From assembly GCF_001591005.1 (NCBI RefSeq), contig NZ_BCTY01000009.1, positions 24,521-88,520 on the forward strand: a stretch of 64,000 nucleotides of DNA, in the 5' to 3' direction. Shown piece by piece: positions 7,546 through 17,183 of the stretch. The position numbers were made by a program, and so were the translations under genes. Under the pieces are notes generated by a model. It was given only the letters and a program-made list of their open reading frames with translations. It made no database searches and had not been told where the DNA came from. How positions within the stretch are numbered: the stretch's first letter is position 1; every line of letters begins with the position of its first letter. The stretch comes from Sphingomonas sanguinis NBRC 13937. Lineage in GTDB: Bacteria > Pseudomonadota > Alphaproteobacteria > Sphingomonadales > Sphingomonadaceae.

Positions 7546-10052
7546 AGCCCGCTCTCCGGGAACAGGCCGATGGTCAGATAGGTCACGATCGCGGTCAGTG
7601 CGAAGAAATGCGCATAGACGGTGATGTTGCGGATATCGGCGTCATGGGTCGGCGTCATCCGCCCGGCGATGCTGCGCGCCAGCGTATAGAGCTGCATGAT
7701 CGCGGCGATGGCGGCGTGGACGACGGTCCAGACCACCAGCACCCAGACGATGGCCGGATAGGCATTGGCGGTTGGGTCGAGCCCGTCGAGACAGGCGATC
7801 CCGGCGAAAAGGCTGGCGATGGCGGTGGCCGCGCCCGCGATCAGCAGCCCACGTGCGGCGTTGACCGAGCCCCAGCTATGCACCTCGCGCGCCGCCAGCG
7901 TCGCCGCCCAACTCGCCAGCGACAGCACCAAAGCCGTGATAGGCCCGCCGACGCCCGGCCCGTCGAACGCGTCACCAAAATCGGGATGGATGGTCCAGAA
8001 GAAATAATAGCCGAAGACCAGGCCCGAAAAGGCCGTCGCGTCCGCCATCATCGTGATGAACATCGCCCACCATCCCGGCGCGGCAGGGCCGGAGATATAG
8101 AGGGGCAGATGGATGCCGTGGCCGATCGGCTTTTCGGGTTTTTCGGGGATTTCGGCGGTGTCCCACAGCCACCACAGGACACAACCCAGCGTCACCACGC
8201 CGAACAGCGCCGCCACCATATAGAGGTGATAGGTGGTCAGGATGAACACCGCGCCCAGCGCGACGGCGGTCATCATCGGCTTGACGCTGGGCGTGCCCAG
8301 ACGGATCACCGAGACGGGCCTGGCGTCGAGCACCGAGGTGATGATCGTCTCGCGACGCCCTTCCTCGGCGTCGGGCAGGAAGAAGCGGCCTTCATCGACC
8401 TTGGCGACGAAGTTCTTCTGGTCCCAGATCGGATAGCGGCTCTCGACCAGCGGCACCGAGCGGATGCCCCAATCTTCGTCATCGGGGTGAGCCAGCCATT
8501 CGAGCGTACCCGCGTTCCACGGATTGCGCGGCGACTTGGCGCGCGTCGGCGACAAGGCGAGGTCGACGACCAGCACCAGCACCCCGGCCGCAAACATGTA
8601 CGACCCGGCGGTCGAGGCAAGGTTCAGCCAGCCGATGCCCAGTTCTTCCGGATAGGTGAAGACACGGCGCGGCATGCCCTCCAGCCCCGACAGGTGCATC
8701 GGGAAGAAGGTCAGGTTGATCCCGACGAACATGATCCAGAAGGCGATCCGCCCCAGCCGGTCGGACAGCTTCTTACCCGTAATCAGCGGCCAATAATAAT
8801 AGAGCCCACCAAACAGCGGCATCAGCGTGCCGCCGATCAGCACATAATGCAGGTGTGCGACGATGAAATAGGTATCGTGCGCCTGCCAATCGAAGGGCGC
8901 GACCGCGACCATCACGCCGGTCAGGCCGCCGATGACGAACACGGCCAGGCTTCCCGACGCATAGAGAAGCGGCGTCGACCACTTCACCTTGCCCGCCCAT
9001 AGCGTGGCGATGAAGGCGAAGATCTGAACGCCGGTCGGGATCGCGACGGCCTCCGACGCGGCAGAGAAGAAGGCGAGGCTGATTTTCGGCAGGCCGGTCG
9101 CGAACATGTGGTGGACCCACAGGCCGAACGACAGGAATGCGGTGCCGACCGCGGCCAGCACGATCCAGGGATAGCCCAGCAGATGCCGCTGCGCGAAGGT
9201 CGGGATCATCATCGCGAATAGCGCGATGGAGGGCAGGAAGACGATATAGACTTCCGGATGGCCGAAGATCCAGAACAGATGCTGCCACAGCAGCGGATCA
9301 CCGCCGCGCGCGGCATCGAAGAATGGCCAATTAAGCAGCCGCTCCATCTCAAACAAAAGATCGCCCGCGATCAGTGGTGGGAAGGCGAACAGGATCATCA
9401 CCGCCACAACCAGTATGTACCAGGCGTAGAGCGGCATCAGGTTCAGCCGCATCCCCGGCGGGCGGCATTTCAGCACGCCGACGATCAGCTCGACCGCGGC
9501 GGCCACCGACGACACCTCGATGAAGGACAGGCCCAGCATCCAGATATCCGCACCCAGCCCGGACAGGTCGGTGCGCGTGGTCAGCGGCGGATACATGAAC
9601 CAGCCGCCATCGGGCGCGGCGTTGAAAAAGATCGAGCCGCCGACGAACACGCCGCCCAGCAGGAAGCTCCAATAACCGAACGCCGACAGGCGCGGGAAGG
9701 GCAGGTCGCGCGCGCCCAATAGCTGGGGCAGGAGGATGATCGACACCGCCTCGAACATCGGCACGGCGAACAGGAACATCATCATCGAGCCGTGTAGCGT
9801 GAACAGCTGGTTGAAGGTGTTCGCCGAGACGAGGTCGTTGTCCGGCACCGCCAGCTGCGTCCGCATAATGAGCGCCAGCACGCCCGCAAACAGCATGAAG
9901 CCGAACGCGGTCAGCGTGTACCAGACCCCGACCCGGTTGTTGTTGGTGTCGGTCCAGCGCAGGAACAAGCCGCTGGGCGGCTTCCACACTTCGCGAAGCC
10001 GTTCTTCCTGTGCCGCGCGAAGGGCGGGATCGTCCTGGGCGTGGAGGCTCAT
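7542..10052 (-). CDS. ctaD: Cytochrome c oxidase subunit I-III fusion
   Basis: Catalytic core of a haem-copper oxidase that reduces oxygen to water and pumps protons. The 836 residues cover two subunits. Residues about 1-530 are subunit I, with the low-spin haem ligand in TLHGSMMMFLF, CuB/active-site ligands in HPEVYIVFLP and HHMFATG, and the double-haem motif HDTYFIVAHLHYV. Residues about 580-836 resemble subunit III (PGWWAMFITMMADAT, further helices, TVVHAAIAAIM). Such I-III fusions are known in caa3-type enzymes. Four-base overlaps link it to the genes on both sides. Confidence 0.93.
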   Translation of the reverse strand: MSLHAQDDPALRAAQEERLREVWKPPSGLFLRWTDTNNNRVGVWYTLTAFGFMLFAGVLALIMRTQLAVPDNDLVSANTFNQLFTLHGSMMMFLFAVPMFEAVSIILLPQLLGARDLPFPRLSAFGYWSFLLGGVFVGGSIFFNAAPDGGWFMYPPLTTRTDLSGLGADIWMLGLSFIEVSSVAAAVELIVGVLKCRPPGMRLNLMPLYAWYILVVAVMILFAFPPLIAGDLLFEMERLLNWPFFDAARGGDPLLWQHLFWIFGHPEVYIVFLPSIALFAMMIPTFAQRHLLGYPWIVLAAVGTAFLSFGLWVHHMFATGLPKISLAFFSAASEAVAIPTGVQIFAFIATLWAGKVKWSTPLLYASGSLAVFVIGGLTGVMVAVAPFDWQAHDTYFIVAHLHYVLIGGTLMPLFGGLYYYWPLITGKKLSDRLGRIAFWIMFVGINLTFFPMHLSGLEGMPRRVFTYPEELGIGWLNLASTAGSYMFAAGVLVLVVDLALSPTRAKSPRNPWNAGTLEWLAHPDDEDWGIRSVPLVESRYPIWDQKNFVAKVDEGRFFLPDAEEGRRETIITSVLDARPVSVIRLGTPSVKPMMTAVALGAVFILTTYHLYMVAALFGVVTLGCVLWWLWDTAEIPEKPEKPIGHGIHLPLYISGPAAPGWWAMFITMMADATAFSGLVFGYYFFWTIHPDFGDAFDGPGVGGPITALVLSLASWAATLAAREVHSWGSVNAARGLLIAGAATAIASLFAGIACLDGLDPTANAYPAIVWVLVVWTVVHAAIAAIMQLYTLARSIAGRMTPTHDADIRNITVYAHFFALTAIVTYLTIGLFPESGL

Positions 10053-11017
10053 TGCAGGCCCTGAAGATAGCGGGCGAGGGCCATGGCCTTGTCATCCGAC
10101 AATTGGGGGAAGGAAGGCATTCGCACGCCCGGCTTGGTCTTTTCGGGGTGGCGGATGAAAGCGGCGACATTGGCGGGCGTCATCGGCAGGATGCCCGCCG
10201 CCAGCGTACGGCGCGATCCGAAATGGGTCAGGTCGGGGCTGATCCGGCTGGGCGCGGTGACGCCTGCGACGCCGTGACAGCCGCCACAGCCATTCTCGGC
10301 GAACAGGCGCGCGCCCTCCGCGTTGCTTGGTCGGGCGGGGCGCGCTTCGTTGGCCAGCCAGGCGTCGAAGGCGGCGGGCGGCATGGCGATGACGTCGAAC
10401 GCCATCAGCGCGTGGCTCAGCCCGCAGAACTCCGCGCACTGCCCGCGATAGCGGCCGGGCTTGTCGGCTCGCACGACCAGCGTGTTGGTGCGGCCGGGGA
10501 TCATGTCCATCTTGCCCGCCAGCCCCGGTATCCAGAAGCTGTGCACCACATCGCCCGCCGTCAGCTGGAAGGCGACGGTGCGGCCGACGGGCACACGGAT
10601 TTCGTTGGCGCTGGTGACGGCGGGGCGGCCGGGCGGTCGATAGGCGACGCGCCACCAGAATTGCTCGCCATCGACCGCAATGGTCAGGTCGGTGGGCGAC
10701 ACCGGCCGTGGTTTCATATAGGGTAGCGAATAGGCGAGAAGGCCGAGCAGGACGATCGTCGGGATCACCCCGCCCAGCCAAAGAACGATCCGCATTCCCC
10801 GACGATGGTCGATAGACCCTTCCGGCGCACGCACCGCGTGGCGCATCAGCAGGGCGACACCGGCCGCAATGACGACCGCCCCGACCAGCATGATGATGAA
10901 AAGATGCCGGATGTCGGCCGCATCCGCGCCGAAAGGGGCCAATGTCGACTGATGCGTGTTGCATCCTGCCAACAGACCGGCCGTGACGGCAAAAACGACG
11001 ATGCTGATCCCCCGCAT
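10049..11017 (-). CDS. ctaC: Cytochrome c oxidase subunit II with C-terminal cytochrome c domain (caa3 type)
   Basis: Electron entry subunit of the oxidase, 322 residues. The N-terminus is a lipoprotein signal ending in the lipobox LAGC (Cys19), followed by two transmembrane helices. The periplasmic cupredoxin domain keeps the CuA ligands: His in VVHSFWIPG, then CAEFCGLSH and a methionine soon after. A cytochrome c domain with haem motif CGGCH follows near residue 243 and ends with an axial methionine in VRMPSFP. It is the first gene of the operon, so the promoter should lie in the 107 bp gap above 11017. Confidence 0.93.
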   Translation of the reverse strand: MRGISIVVFAVTAGLLAGCNTHQSTLAPFGADAADIRHLFIIMLVGAVVIAAGVALLMRHAVRAPEGSIDHRRGMRIVLWLGGVIPTIVLLGLLAYSLPYMKPRPVSPTDLTIAVDGEQFWWRVAYRPPGRPAVTSANEIRVPVGRTVAFQLTAGDVVHSFWIPGLAGKMDMIPGRTNTLVVRADKPGRYRGQCAEFCGLSHALMAFDVIAMPPAAFDAWLANEARPARPSNAEGARLFAENGCGGCHGVAGVTAPSRISPDLTHFGSRRTLAAGILPMTPANVAAFIRHPEKTKPGVRMPSFPQLSDDKAMALARYLQGLQ

Positions 11018-11124
11018 CGCCCCCGAACGTTTCCTACGCGGAATAGTTCATGATGGCGTCATCTGAATTTCATGTTTCGGGGGCCTCATCCCGTTCGCTC
11101 GGCAGGATAAGGCCGCCCGACGCC

Positions 11125-11628
11125 TTATTCTGCCGCGTTGCGCCGCCAGACCTCGCCCGCCAGTATCGTGGCAAAGCCCAGCCATGCGGCCAGTGGCAGG
11201 ACGCTGACCGCCGCCGGACGGTCGACCTTCCAGGCGGTCGCGGCCAGCGCCGTCGTGCCCAGCGCCATGGCCCCGGCGGCGGCGGTGCTCGCGCCGGTCC
11301 GCCGCTCGCGGAAGAACAACTCGGTCCAGCCACCGATCATCGCGCTATTGCCCAGCCAGAGCGCGACTGCCGCGTTCCGGCGGGGCGAAGCGGGGCTGCG
11401 GAGCAGGCGATAACCGCCGACCGCTGCCAGTGTCTCCAGCACCGGCCACACCGCGCCAAACACCGCGTCCGGCGGGGTGAAGTCCGGCTTGTCGAGCCGC
11501 CGATACCAGCGGCGGATGCGGGGGTGCGAGGGATCGGGCGCGTTACGCCGTCCGATCAGCGCGCTCAATCCCAAGACCCCTGCGGCGATGCCGCCCGCGA
11601 GCAACGGCGAAAATTCCTTTTTCGTCAT
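11125..11628 (-). CDS. tspO: TspO/MBR family tryptophan-rich sensory protein
   Basis: A five-helix membrane protein of the TspO family, which binds porphyrins and in alphaproteobacteria tunes tetrapyrrole or oxygen responses. It has 167 residues. The hallmark WYRRLDKPDFTPPDAVFG with VWPVLE is at about 40-65, after the first helix. The family's tryptophan-rich middle is partly kept (ALWLGNSAMIGGW). The start at 11628 has GGGAAGG about nine bases upstream; two ATGs just before it are alternatives. Its closeness to the oxidase operon suggests a haem link, but the two are separately transcribed or loosely linked. Confidence 0.85.
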   Translation of the reverse strand: MTKKEFSPLLAGGIAAGVLGLSALIGRRNAPDPSHPRIRRWYRRLDKPDFTPPDAVFGAVWPVLETLAAVGGYRLLRSPASPRRNAAVALWLGNSAMIGGWTELFFRERRTGASTAAAGAMALGTTALAATAWKVDRPAAVSVLPLAAWLGFATILAGEVWRRNAAE

Positions 11629-11670
11629 GACCATCATCCTTCCCGTTCGCGGGGAGATAACGGTCCTGTC

Positions 11671-13092
11671 TCATCCGCGTTCAACGGCCAGGCGTCGTCC
11701 CCATAGGACCAGCCGGTCGAGCAACCCGATCACGATCAGCGAGACCCCGAACAGCGGCAAGGCGATCCCCGCGACCAGCAACGACGCGATCAGGCTGCCG
11801 ACCCGCGCGCCGGAGAGGGGAGGCGGCGCGCCGATCTGGCCCGCGGGGCGACGCTTCCACCACATGGCGACCCCGCTGATCGTCAGGACCCAGATGGCGA
11901 TGCAGGGGAGCAGCATGACCAGCTGGTTCGCCCGTCCGAAATAATTGCCCATGTGAAGCTGCACGCCGGACTCCACCGCGCGACCGACCACGCCGTAATC
12001 GGCATAGCGGACCTCGGGACCTATGGGGCGAAAGCTGTAGCGATCGATATAGAGCGTCTTCTGCCCGACCGGCTGATCGGGATAGGTGAAGGCGGTATAG
12101 ACGCCCTCAGGGCCGTTGGGCAGAAATAGCCGGTAGCTGCCCGACCAGCCATGCGCCTGCAGCACGCTCATTACCCGGTCGGTGCCGCGAATGACGGCGG
12201 GATCGCGGGTCGTGCCGGGGCTTTCGGGACCGTGTCCGGCATGATCACCCGCCATGCTCGGCATGGTGGAATGCGGCATGGGCGCATCCTCCAGCGTCCA
12301 GGGCGCGTCGCCGAGCGCGGCCTTCATCGGCACGCTGTGCGGGATATTATATTGGCGGAAGGACGGCGGATAGCCGACCCCCAGGGCGGCACTCGCCCGG
12401 TGGAGCCGCGGCCCGCTGATCCCGGCCCAGGGCAGGCCGGTGAGGATCAGGAACAGTATCAACGCGCCGCTCCACAGGCCGACCGGCCCGTGCAGATCGC
12501 GCCAGAACCGCCGCCCGCGCCCCGAAAGCCGGGGCCAGAGCGTGCCCGCCGCGCGAAACCCACCACGCGGCCACCATAAGATCAGTCCGGTGACCAGCAG
12601 CACCAGCGCCCAGGACACCGCCAGCTCGACCAGCCGCTCGCCAAACACCCCCATCAGGATCGACCGGTGCATGGCATCCGCCCAGCCGATCAACGTGCGG
12701 TCATAGACGACGCTGCCCAGCACGCGCCCCGTTCCGGGATCGACCGCGACGCGGCGGGGCGGACCGGCATCCGGCTGGACGAAGACGACCGCCGAACGAT
12801 TGTCGGTGGCGGGCATGTCGACCCGCGACGCGCTACCCGGATAGGCGGTGAGCGCCGCCTGGATCATGTGCGACATCGGCACCGTTTCCCGGTGCGGCGC
12901 CACGAAGCGAAGCTGCGGATAGAGGGCGTCGTTCAACTCGTCGTTGAACAGATAGAGGGCGCCGGTCAGGCTGAGCATCAGCAGGATCGGCGCGACGAGC
13001 AGTCCGGCCCAGAAATGCCAGCGCCAGATGGTGCGGTGAAAGGCCGCACGGTGGGACACCCGCATCGGCGCGGGCGGAACGAACAGGGGCAT
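11671..13092 (-). CDS. PepSY-associated transmembrane (PiuB-like) protein
   Basis: An inner-membrane protein of the PepSY_TM family, 473 residues, with about four transmembrane helices: one near residues 25-50 (FWAGLLVAPILLMLSLTG), one near 160-180, one near 220, and one or two at the C-terminus. Periplasmic PepSY-like segments lie between them, including VAVDPGTGRVLG and LYIDRYSFRPIG. Such proteins are found with metal and siderophore uptake systems and may act as reductases. A methionine/histidine-rich stretch (MPHSTMPSMAGDHAGHG) hints at copper contact. It follows a DUF2946-like gene on the same strand, a common pairing. Confidence 0.82.
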   Translation of the reverse strand: MPLFVPPAPMRVSHRAAFHRTIWRWHFWAGLLVAPILLMLSLTGALYLFNDELNDALYPQLRFVAPHRETVPMSHMIQAALTAYPGSASRVDMPATDNRSAVVFVQPDAGPPRRVAVDPGTGRVLGSVVYDRTLIGWADAMHRSILMGVFGERLVELAVSWALVLLVTGLILWWPRGGFRAAGTLWPRLSGRGRRFWRDLHGPVGLWSGALILFLILTGLPWAGISGPRLHRASAALGVGYPPSFRQYNIPHSVPMKAALGDAPWTLEDAPMPHSTMPSMAGDHAGHGPESPGTTRDPAVIRGTDRVMSVLQAHGWSGSYRLFLPNGPEGVYTAFTYPDQPVGQKTLYIDRYSFRPIGPEVRYADYGVVGRAVESGVQLHMGNYFGRANQLVMLLPCIAIWVLTISGVAMWWKRRPAGQIGAPPPLSGARVGSLIASLLVAGIALPLFGVSLIVIGLLDRLVLWGRRLAVERG

Positions 13093-13157
13093 GGAGATCG
13101 GCTTTCGACCAGAATCATGGGGACGTCGCGACCATGGCGACGCCGGATGAAGTTCGG

Positions 13158-13604
13158 TCAGGAAAGCGCGGGCGGCCCTCGCAGCGGCGGTCGCAGATAG
13201 GGGGCGGCGTCAAGCCGGGGCAGGGCGAGCGGGACGCGGGCGACCGCCATGACGAAGGCGATCAGCAGCGCCAGATGAACCGGATCGGTCGCCGCCAATC
13301 CGGCCGCGGCCAGCCCGGCAAAGGCGCAGGGCATGTCACGCCCATGCGAGCCACCGGAATGGCCCACCGGATGCGCTGTTCCTGCCTTCGGCAACATCTC
13401 GTGACCGTCCATCGCCATGGCGTCATGCGTCGTCGGCGCAGCCTGGGGCATCGGTCCGCCGCTAGGGCACAGGATGATCGCCGCGCGGCCCTGAACGGTC
13501 CCGATCATATAGCCCGTCGGCACGATCAGCTTGAGCAGCAGCGCCGCCGCGCAGAGCAGCACGGCGAGATGGCGTTGCGCGAGCAGGCATCGAATCGCCG
13601 TCAC
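13158..13604 (-). CDS. DUF2946-like small membrane protein, possible copper handling
   Basis: A short protein with an N-terminal hydrophobic anchor (AVLLCAAALLLKLIVPTGYM), then AIILCPSGG, a loop rich in His and Met (AMAMDGHEM, AHPVGHSGGSHGRDM) and CAFAGLAA before a second hydrophobic segment. This resembles DUF2946 proteins, which occur in copper-related clusters. The start is uncertain: GTG at 13604 gives 148 residues, and GTGs at 13628 and 13640 are alternatives; none has a strong ribosome site. The PepSY gene lies 65 bp downstream, so the two probably form one unit. Copper binding is inferred from composition. Confidence 0.65.
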   Translation of the reverse strand: MTAIRCLLAQRHLAVLLCAAALLLKLIVPTGYMIGTVQGRAAIILCPSGGPMPQAAPTTHDAMAMDGHEMLPKAGTAHPVGHSGGSHGRDMPCAFAGLAAAGLAATDPVHLALLIAFVMAVARVPLALPRLDAAPYLRPPLRGPPALS

Positions 13605-13790
13605 GCCTCTGGGGTTAGTCGCCCGCACCAGGCTTGTCACCCGGACAGATCGGCCCACCCCCGCTGCCCCGCTTTGGCGGATTCTTCGATCATGGTGCTG
13701 CGATTGCGTGGGATATTTCCTGTTTGTTCGTGTGGGGCAGTCAGATAACGGCGGCTGGCGTCGGGTGGCGTGCTGTTGCAGGATGGAATC

Positions 13791-16376
13791 ATGGCTCACT
13801 CCCCGGCTTTTGCATTTCTGGACGGCATTTCCGGCCAAGTGGTCGATGAGATCAGGACTCTCGACTGGACGGAGACGAGCCTGGGTTGTCCCCAGACCTG
13901 GCCTGCGGCGCTGCGGTGCCATCTGGCAACGATGCTCGCCTGTCCGGCACCCATGTATCTGGTCTGGGGGGAGGAATCGGTCTCCTTCTACAACGATGCC
14001 TATCGCCCGATGCTGGGTTATCGCGCGCCGCATGCGATGGGTGCGCCGTTCCGCATCCTATGGGGCAGTATCTGGGACGACATCTCGCCGCTGGTCGATA
14101 CTGCGTTGTCGGGCCGCGTGGCGAAGGTGACGGACATGCGCCTCGACCTGGCGCGCGACGGCAAGCCGGAAGAAGCCTATTGGTCCTTTTCCTACTCGCC
14201 GGTCTATGACGATCGGGGGCGGATCGCGGGCATGATCTGCGTCACCGGCGAGACGACCGACCGTGTGCTGGCCGAACGGCGGCAGCGCGAAGCGGACGAG
14301 CGGCTGGACCTGGCGCTCAACTCGGGCGCGCATGTCGGTCTTTGGGACTGGGACGTATTGACCGACTCGGTCCGTTCGGACCGGCGCTTCGCCGCGATGT
14401 ACGGCGTCGACCCGGCCGCGGCGGAGGCGGGGATGCCGATCGCCCAGTTCTTCCAGGGTATTCATCCCGAAGACCGCGCGCGCGTCGAGGCGGAAATCGC
14501 CGAGGCGATGGCGGGAACGGGTGAGGGAGACAGGAGCGGGCGGTTCGCGTCCGAATATCGCCTGGTCCAGGCCGATGGCTCGATCCACTGGGTTGCGGCA
14601 CGCGGGCGCTGCATCACCGACGATAGCGGGCGCTGCGTGCGTTTCCCCGGCGTCAGCTTTGACATCAGCGACCGGATCGCGGTCGAACAGCAACTGCGCG
14701 AGAGCGAGGCGCGGGCCCAGCGTCATGCCGAGCGGGTGCAACTGGCGCTGGAGGCCGGGGCGATCATCGGCACCTGGTTCTGGGATTTGCGGACAGAGCG
14801 CTTTACGGTGGACGAGCCCTTCGCGCGTCATTTCGGTCTCGATCCGGTGCTCGGTCATGACGGGCTGGACGTGACGGATGTCGTCGGGGTGGTCCATCCC
14901 GACGACCGTGCCGGGCTGTCGGAGGCGGTGCGGGAGGCCATCGCGCGGGGCGGTCCCTATGCGCACCAATATCGCGTGCGCCGGCCCGACGGTCGGTATT
15001 ATTGGGTGGAGGCCATCGGCCGGGTCGATCACGCGCCCGACGGCACCCCAGTGCAATTTCCCGGCGTGATGATCGATGTCGGCGTCCGCCGCGCGCTGGA
15101 GGTCGAGCGGGATACCGCCATCGCCGAGCTGCGCGCGCTGACCGACCAGCTGGAGCAGCGGGTCGCCGACCGCACCGCCGAGTTGATGCGCGCCGAGGAG
15201 GCGTTGCGTCAGAGCCAGAAGATGGAGGCGGTGGGCCAGCTGACCGGCGGGCTGGCGCATGATTTCAACAACCTGCTCGCCGGGATTTCGGGTTCGCTGG
15301 AGCTGATGGCGCTGCGGCTGGCGCAGGGCCGGGTGGCCGATGTCGATCGCTACATGGATGCGGCGCAGGGGGCGACGCGGCGCGCGGCGGCGCTGACCCA
15401 CCGGCTGCTCGCCTTTTCACGGCGGCAGACCCTGGCCCCTCGGCCGACCGACATCACCGCGCTGGTCAGCGGCATGACCGACCTGATCCAGCGTACGGTC
15501 GGCCCTGCCATCACGCTGGAAACGCAGGGGCATGACGGCTTATGGACCGTGCTGGTCGATGCGCCGCAGCTGGAGAATGCGCTGCTCAACCTGTGTATCA
15601 ATGCGCGCGACGCGATGCCCGATGGCGGGCGGATCACGATCCAGATGGCCAATCGCCATCTGAACGGCGAAGACGTGCGGTTCGGCGATATCCCGGACGG
15701 CGAGTATCTGGCGCTGTCGGTCACCGATACCGGCACCGGCATGACACCGGACGTGATCGAAAAGGCGTTCGATCCTTTCTTCACCACCAAGCCGCTGGGG
15801 CAGGGGACGGGACTGGGCCTCAGCATGATCTATGGCTTTGCCAAACAGTCGGGCGGGCAGGTGCGTATCCAGTCTACGCCGGGCGAGGGGTCGACGGTCT
15901 ATCTCTATCTGCCACGCCATCATGGCCCGGCCGAGCACGACCGGATCGATCGGACCGCGCTGCCCGAAGAGCCGCTCGGCGCGGGCGAGACGGTGCTGGT
16001 CGTCGATGACGAGTCGACCGTGCGTCTGATGATCGCCGACGTGCTGCGCGACATGGGGTATCGCGTGATCGAGGCGGCGGACAGTCCGGCGGGCTTGGCC
16101 GTGCTGCGCTCGGAACAGCGGATCGACCTGCTGGTCACCGATGTCGGCCTGCCCGGCGGGATGAACGGGCGTCAGCTGGCCGAGGCGGGTCGCGACTTGC
16201 GACATGAATTGAATGTCATGTTCATCACGGGCTATGCGGAAAGCGCGGTGCTGAACAGCGGGCATCTGTCGGCGGGTATGCAGTTGCTGACCAAGCCCTT
16301 CACGGTGGATGCGCTGGTCATGGGGGTTCAGGCCGCGATGGGCGCGGGCGCGCGGCGGTACGAGCCACACGCCTGA
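13791..16376 (+). CDS. Hybrid PAS sensor histidine kinase with receiver domain
   Basis: A soluble signalling protein of 861 residues with no transmembrane segment. The order is an N-terminal PAS-like domain (WPAALRCHLATML, VWGEESVSFYNDAYRPMLG), two further PAS/PAC units (to about 440; each ends in a FPGVSFDIS or FPGVMIDVG motif), a coiled-coil, an H-box with HDFNN, an HATPase domain (NLCINARDAMPDGG, DTGTGMT, GTGLGLSM), and a receiver with DDE and phospho-acceptor Asp in LLVTDVGLP. The ATG at 13791 has AGGA seven bases upstream; an in-frame GTG 21 bases before it is less likely. No partner regulator is adjacent, so its output is unknown. Confidence 0.9.
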   Translation: MAHSPAFAFLDGISGQVVDEIRTLDWTETSLGCPQTWPAALRCHLATMLACPAPMYLVWGEESVSFYNDAYRPMLGYRAPHAMGAPFRILWGSIWDDISPLVDTALSGRVAKVTDMRLDLARDGKPEEAYWSFSYSPVYDDRGRIAGMICVTGETTDRVLAERRQREADERLDLALNSGAHVGLWDWDVLTDSVRSDRRFAAMYGVDPAAAEAGMPIAQFFQGIHPEDRARVEAEIAEAMAGTGEGDRSGRFASEYRLVQADGSIHWVAARGRCITDDSGRCVRFPGVSFDISDRIAVEQQLRESEARAQRHAERVQLALEAGAIIGTWFWDLRTERFTVDEPFARHFGLDPVLGHDGLDVTDVVGVVHPDDRAGLSEAVREAIARGGPYAHQYRVRRPDGRYYWVEAIGRVDHAPDGTPVQFPGVMIDVGVRRALEVERDTAIAELRALTDQLEQRVADRTAELMRAEEALRQSQKMEAVGQLTGGLAHDFNNLLAGISGSLELMALRLAQGRVADVDRYMDAAQGATRRAAALTHRLLAFSRRQTLAPRPTDITALVSGMTDLIQRTVGPAITLETQGHDGLWTVLVDAPQLENALLNLCINARDAMPDGGRITIQMANRHLNGEDVRFGDIPDGEYLALSVTDTGTGMTPDVIEKAFDPFFTTKPLGQGTGLGLSMIYGFAKQSGGQVRIQSTPGEGSTVYLYLPRHHGPAEHDRIDRTALPEEPLGAGETVLVVDDESTVRLMIADVLRDMGYRVIEAADSPAGLAVLRSEQRIDLLVTDVGLPGGMNGRQLAEAGRDLRHELNVMFITGYAESAVLNSGHLSAGMQLLTKPFTVDALVMGVQAAMGAGARRYEPHA

Positions 16377-16435
16377 TCCCGTCGCGGGCAGAACTAGCCG
16401 GCACCGCGGTAATGCGTATCGCCGGGAGTATAATC

Positions 16436-17152
16436 ATGTCCATCATCCGCCGCCAAAGCCTTTGTGCCATGGCGCTTTTCCTGTCCGCCGCCAGCGGTCC
16501 GGCCCTGGCACAGGACGGCCCCGACATTCCCGAGCCGATGGTGTTCGACATGATCCGCCCGCTGACCGCGAAGGCGGGCGAGATCGAGGTCAATGCGCTG
16601 GCCCAGCGCGACCTGACCGGCCCGCGCGGCGAGCTGGAATGGGCGCCCGAAGTCGAGCTGGCGGTGGCGGACGGCTTTGCGGTCGAGCTGGAGCTGCCGC
16701 TGATCAACAACCGCATCGTCCAGTATAAGATGGGGCTGCAGAAACGGTTGGGCACGTTCCGGGGCGGTCGCAGCGTGCACGGCGTCCAGTATCTGGGGCT
16801 GCACGACCGCGAGGAAGGCGGCTGGACTTCCACCCTCCTCTGGCTGCTCGGCAATCGGTTCGGCGAGCGGTGGAGCACGATGACGATGCTGGGCGTCGGC
16901 GACGTGACCCTGCGCGAAGGCAATGAGACGGGCACGATCATCAACCATTCGACCTTTTACGACGTGAACCCCGACACGGTGCTGGGCCTGGAGGTGAACC
17001 GCCAGAATGGCCAGGGCGCCTATTGGCTGTTGATGCCGCAGGTCCACCGCGCGATCGGCAAGCTGGGCGTGCAGGGTGGTGTCGGCGCCGAACGCGCGCG
17101 GGGCGAGCGGTTCCGGCCGCGTCTGGGGTTGCGGATCATCCGCGAATTGTGA
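16436..17152 (+). CDS. Exported protein, probably a small outer-membrane beta-barrel
   Basis: A 238-residue protein with a clear signal peptide ending in GPALAQ near residue 25. The mature part alternates polar and hydrophobic residues (VELAVADGFAVELELPL, YWLLMPQVHRAI) and ends in a strand-like tail, RLGLRIIREL. This suggests an outer-membrane barrel, but I recognise no named family. It has a GGGAG site before the ATG and lies between the hybrid kinase and the HAD hydrolase on the same strand, with gaps of 59 and 31 bases. Function unknown. Confidence 0.65.
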   Translation: MSIIRRQSLCAMALFLSAASGPALAQDGPDIPEPMVFDMIRPLTAKAGEIEVNALAQRDLTGPRGELEWAPEVELAVADGFAVELELPLINNRIVQYKMGLQKRLGTFRGGRSVHGVQYLGLHDREEGGWTSTLLWLLGNRFGERWSTMTMLGVGDVTLREGNETGTIINHSTFYDVNPDTVLGLEVNRQNGQGAYWLLMPQVHRAIGKLGVQGGVGAERARGERFRPRLGLRIIREL

Positions 17153-17183
17153 TGTCAGGATCGCGACCCATGGGAGACACGGC

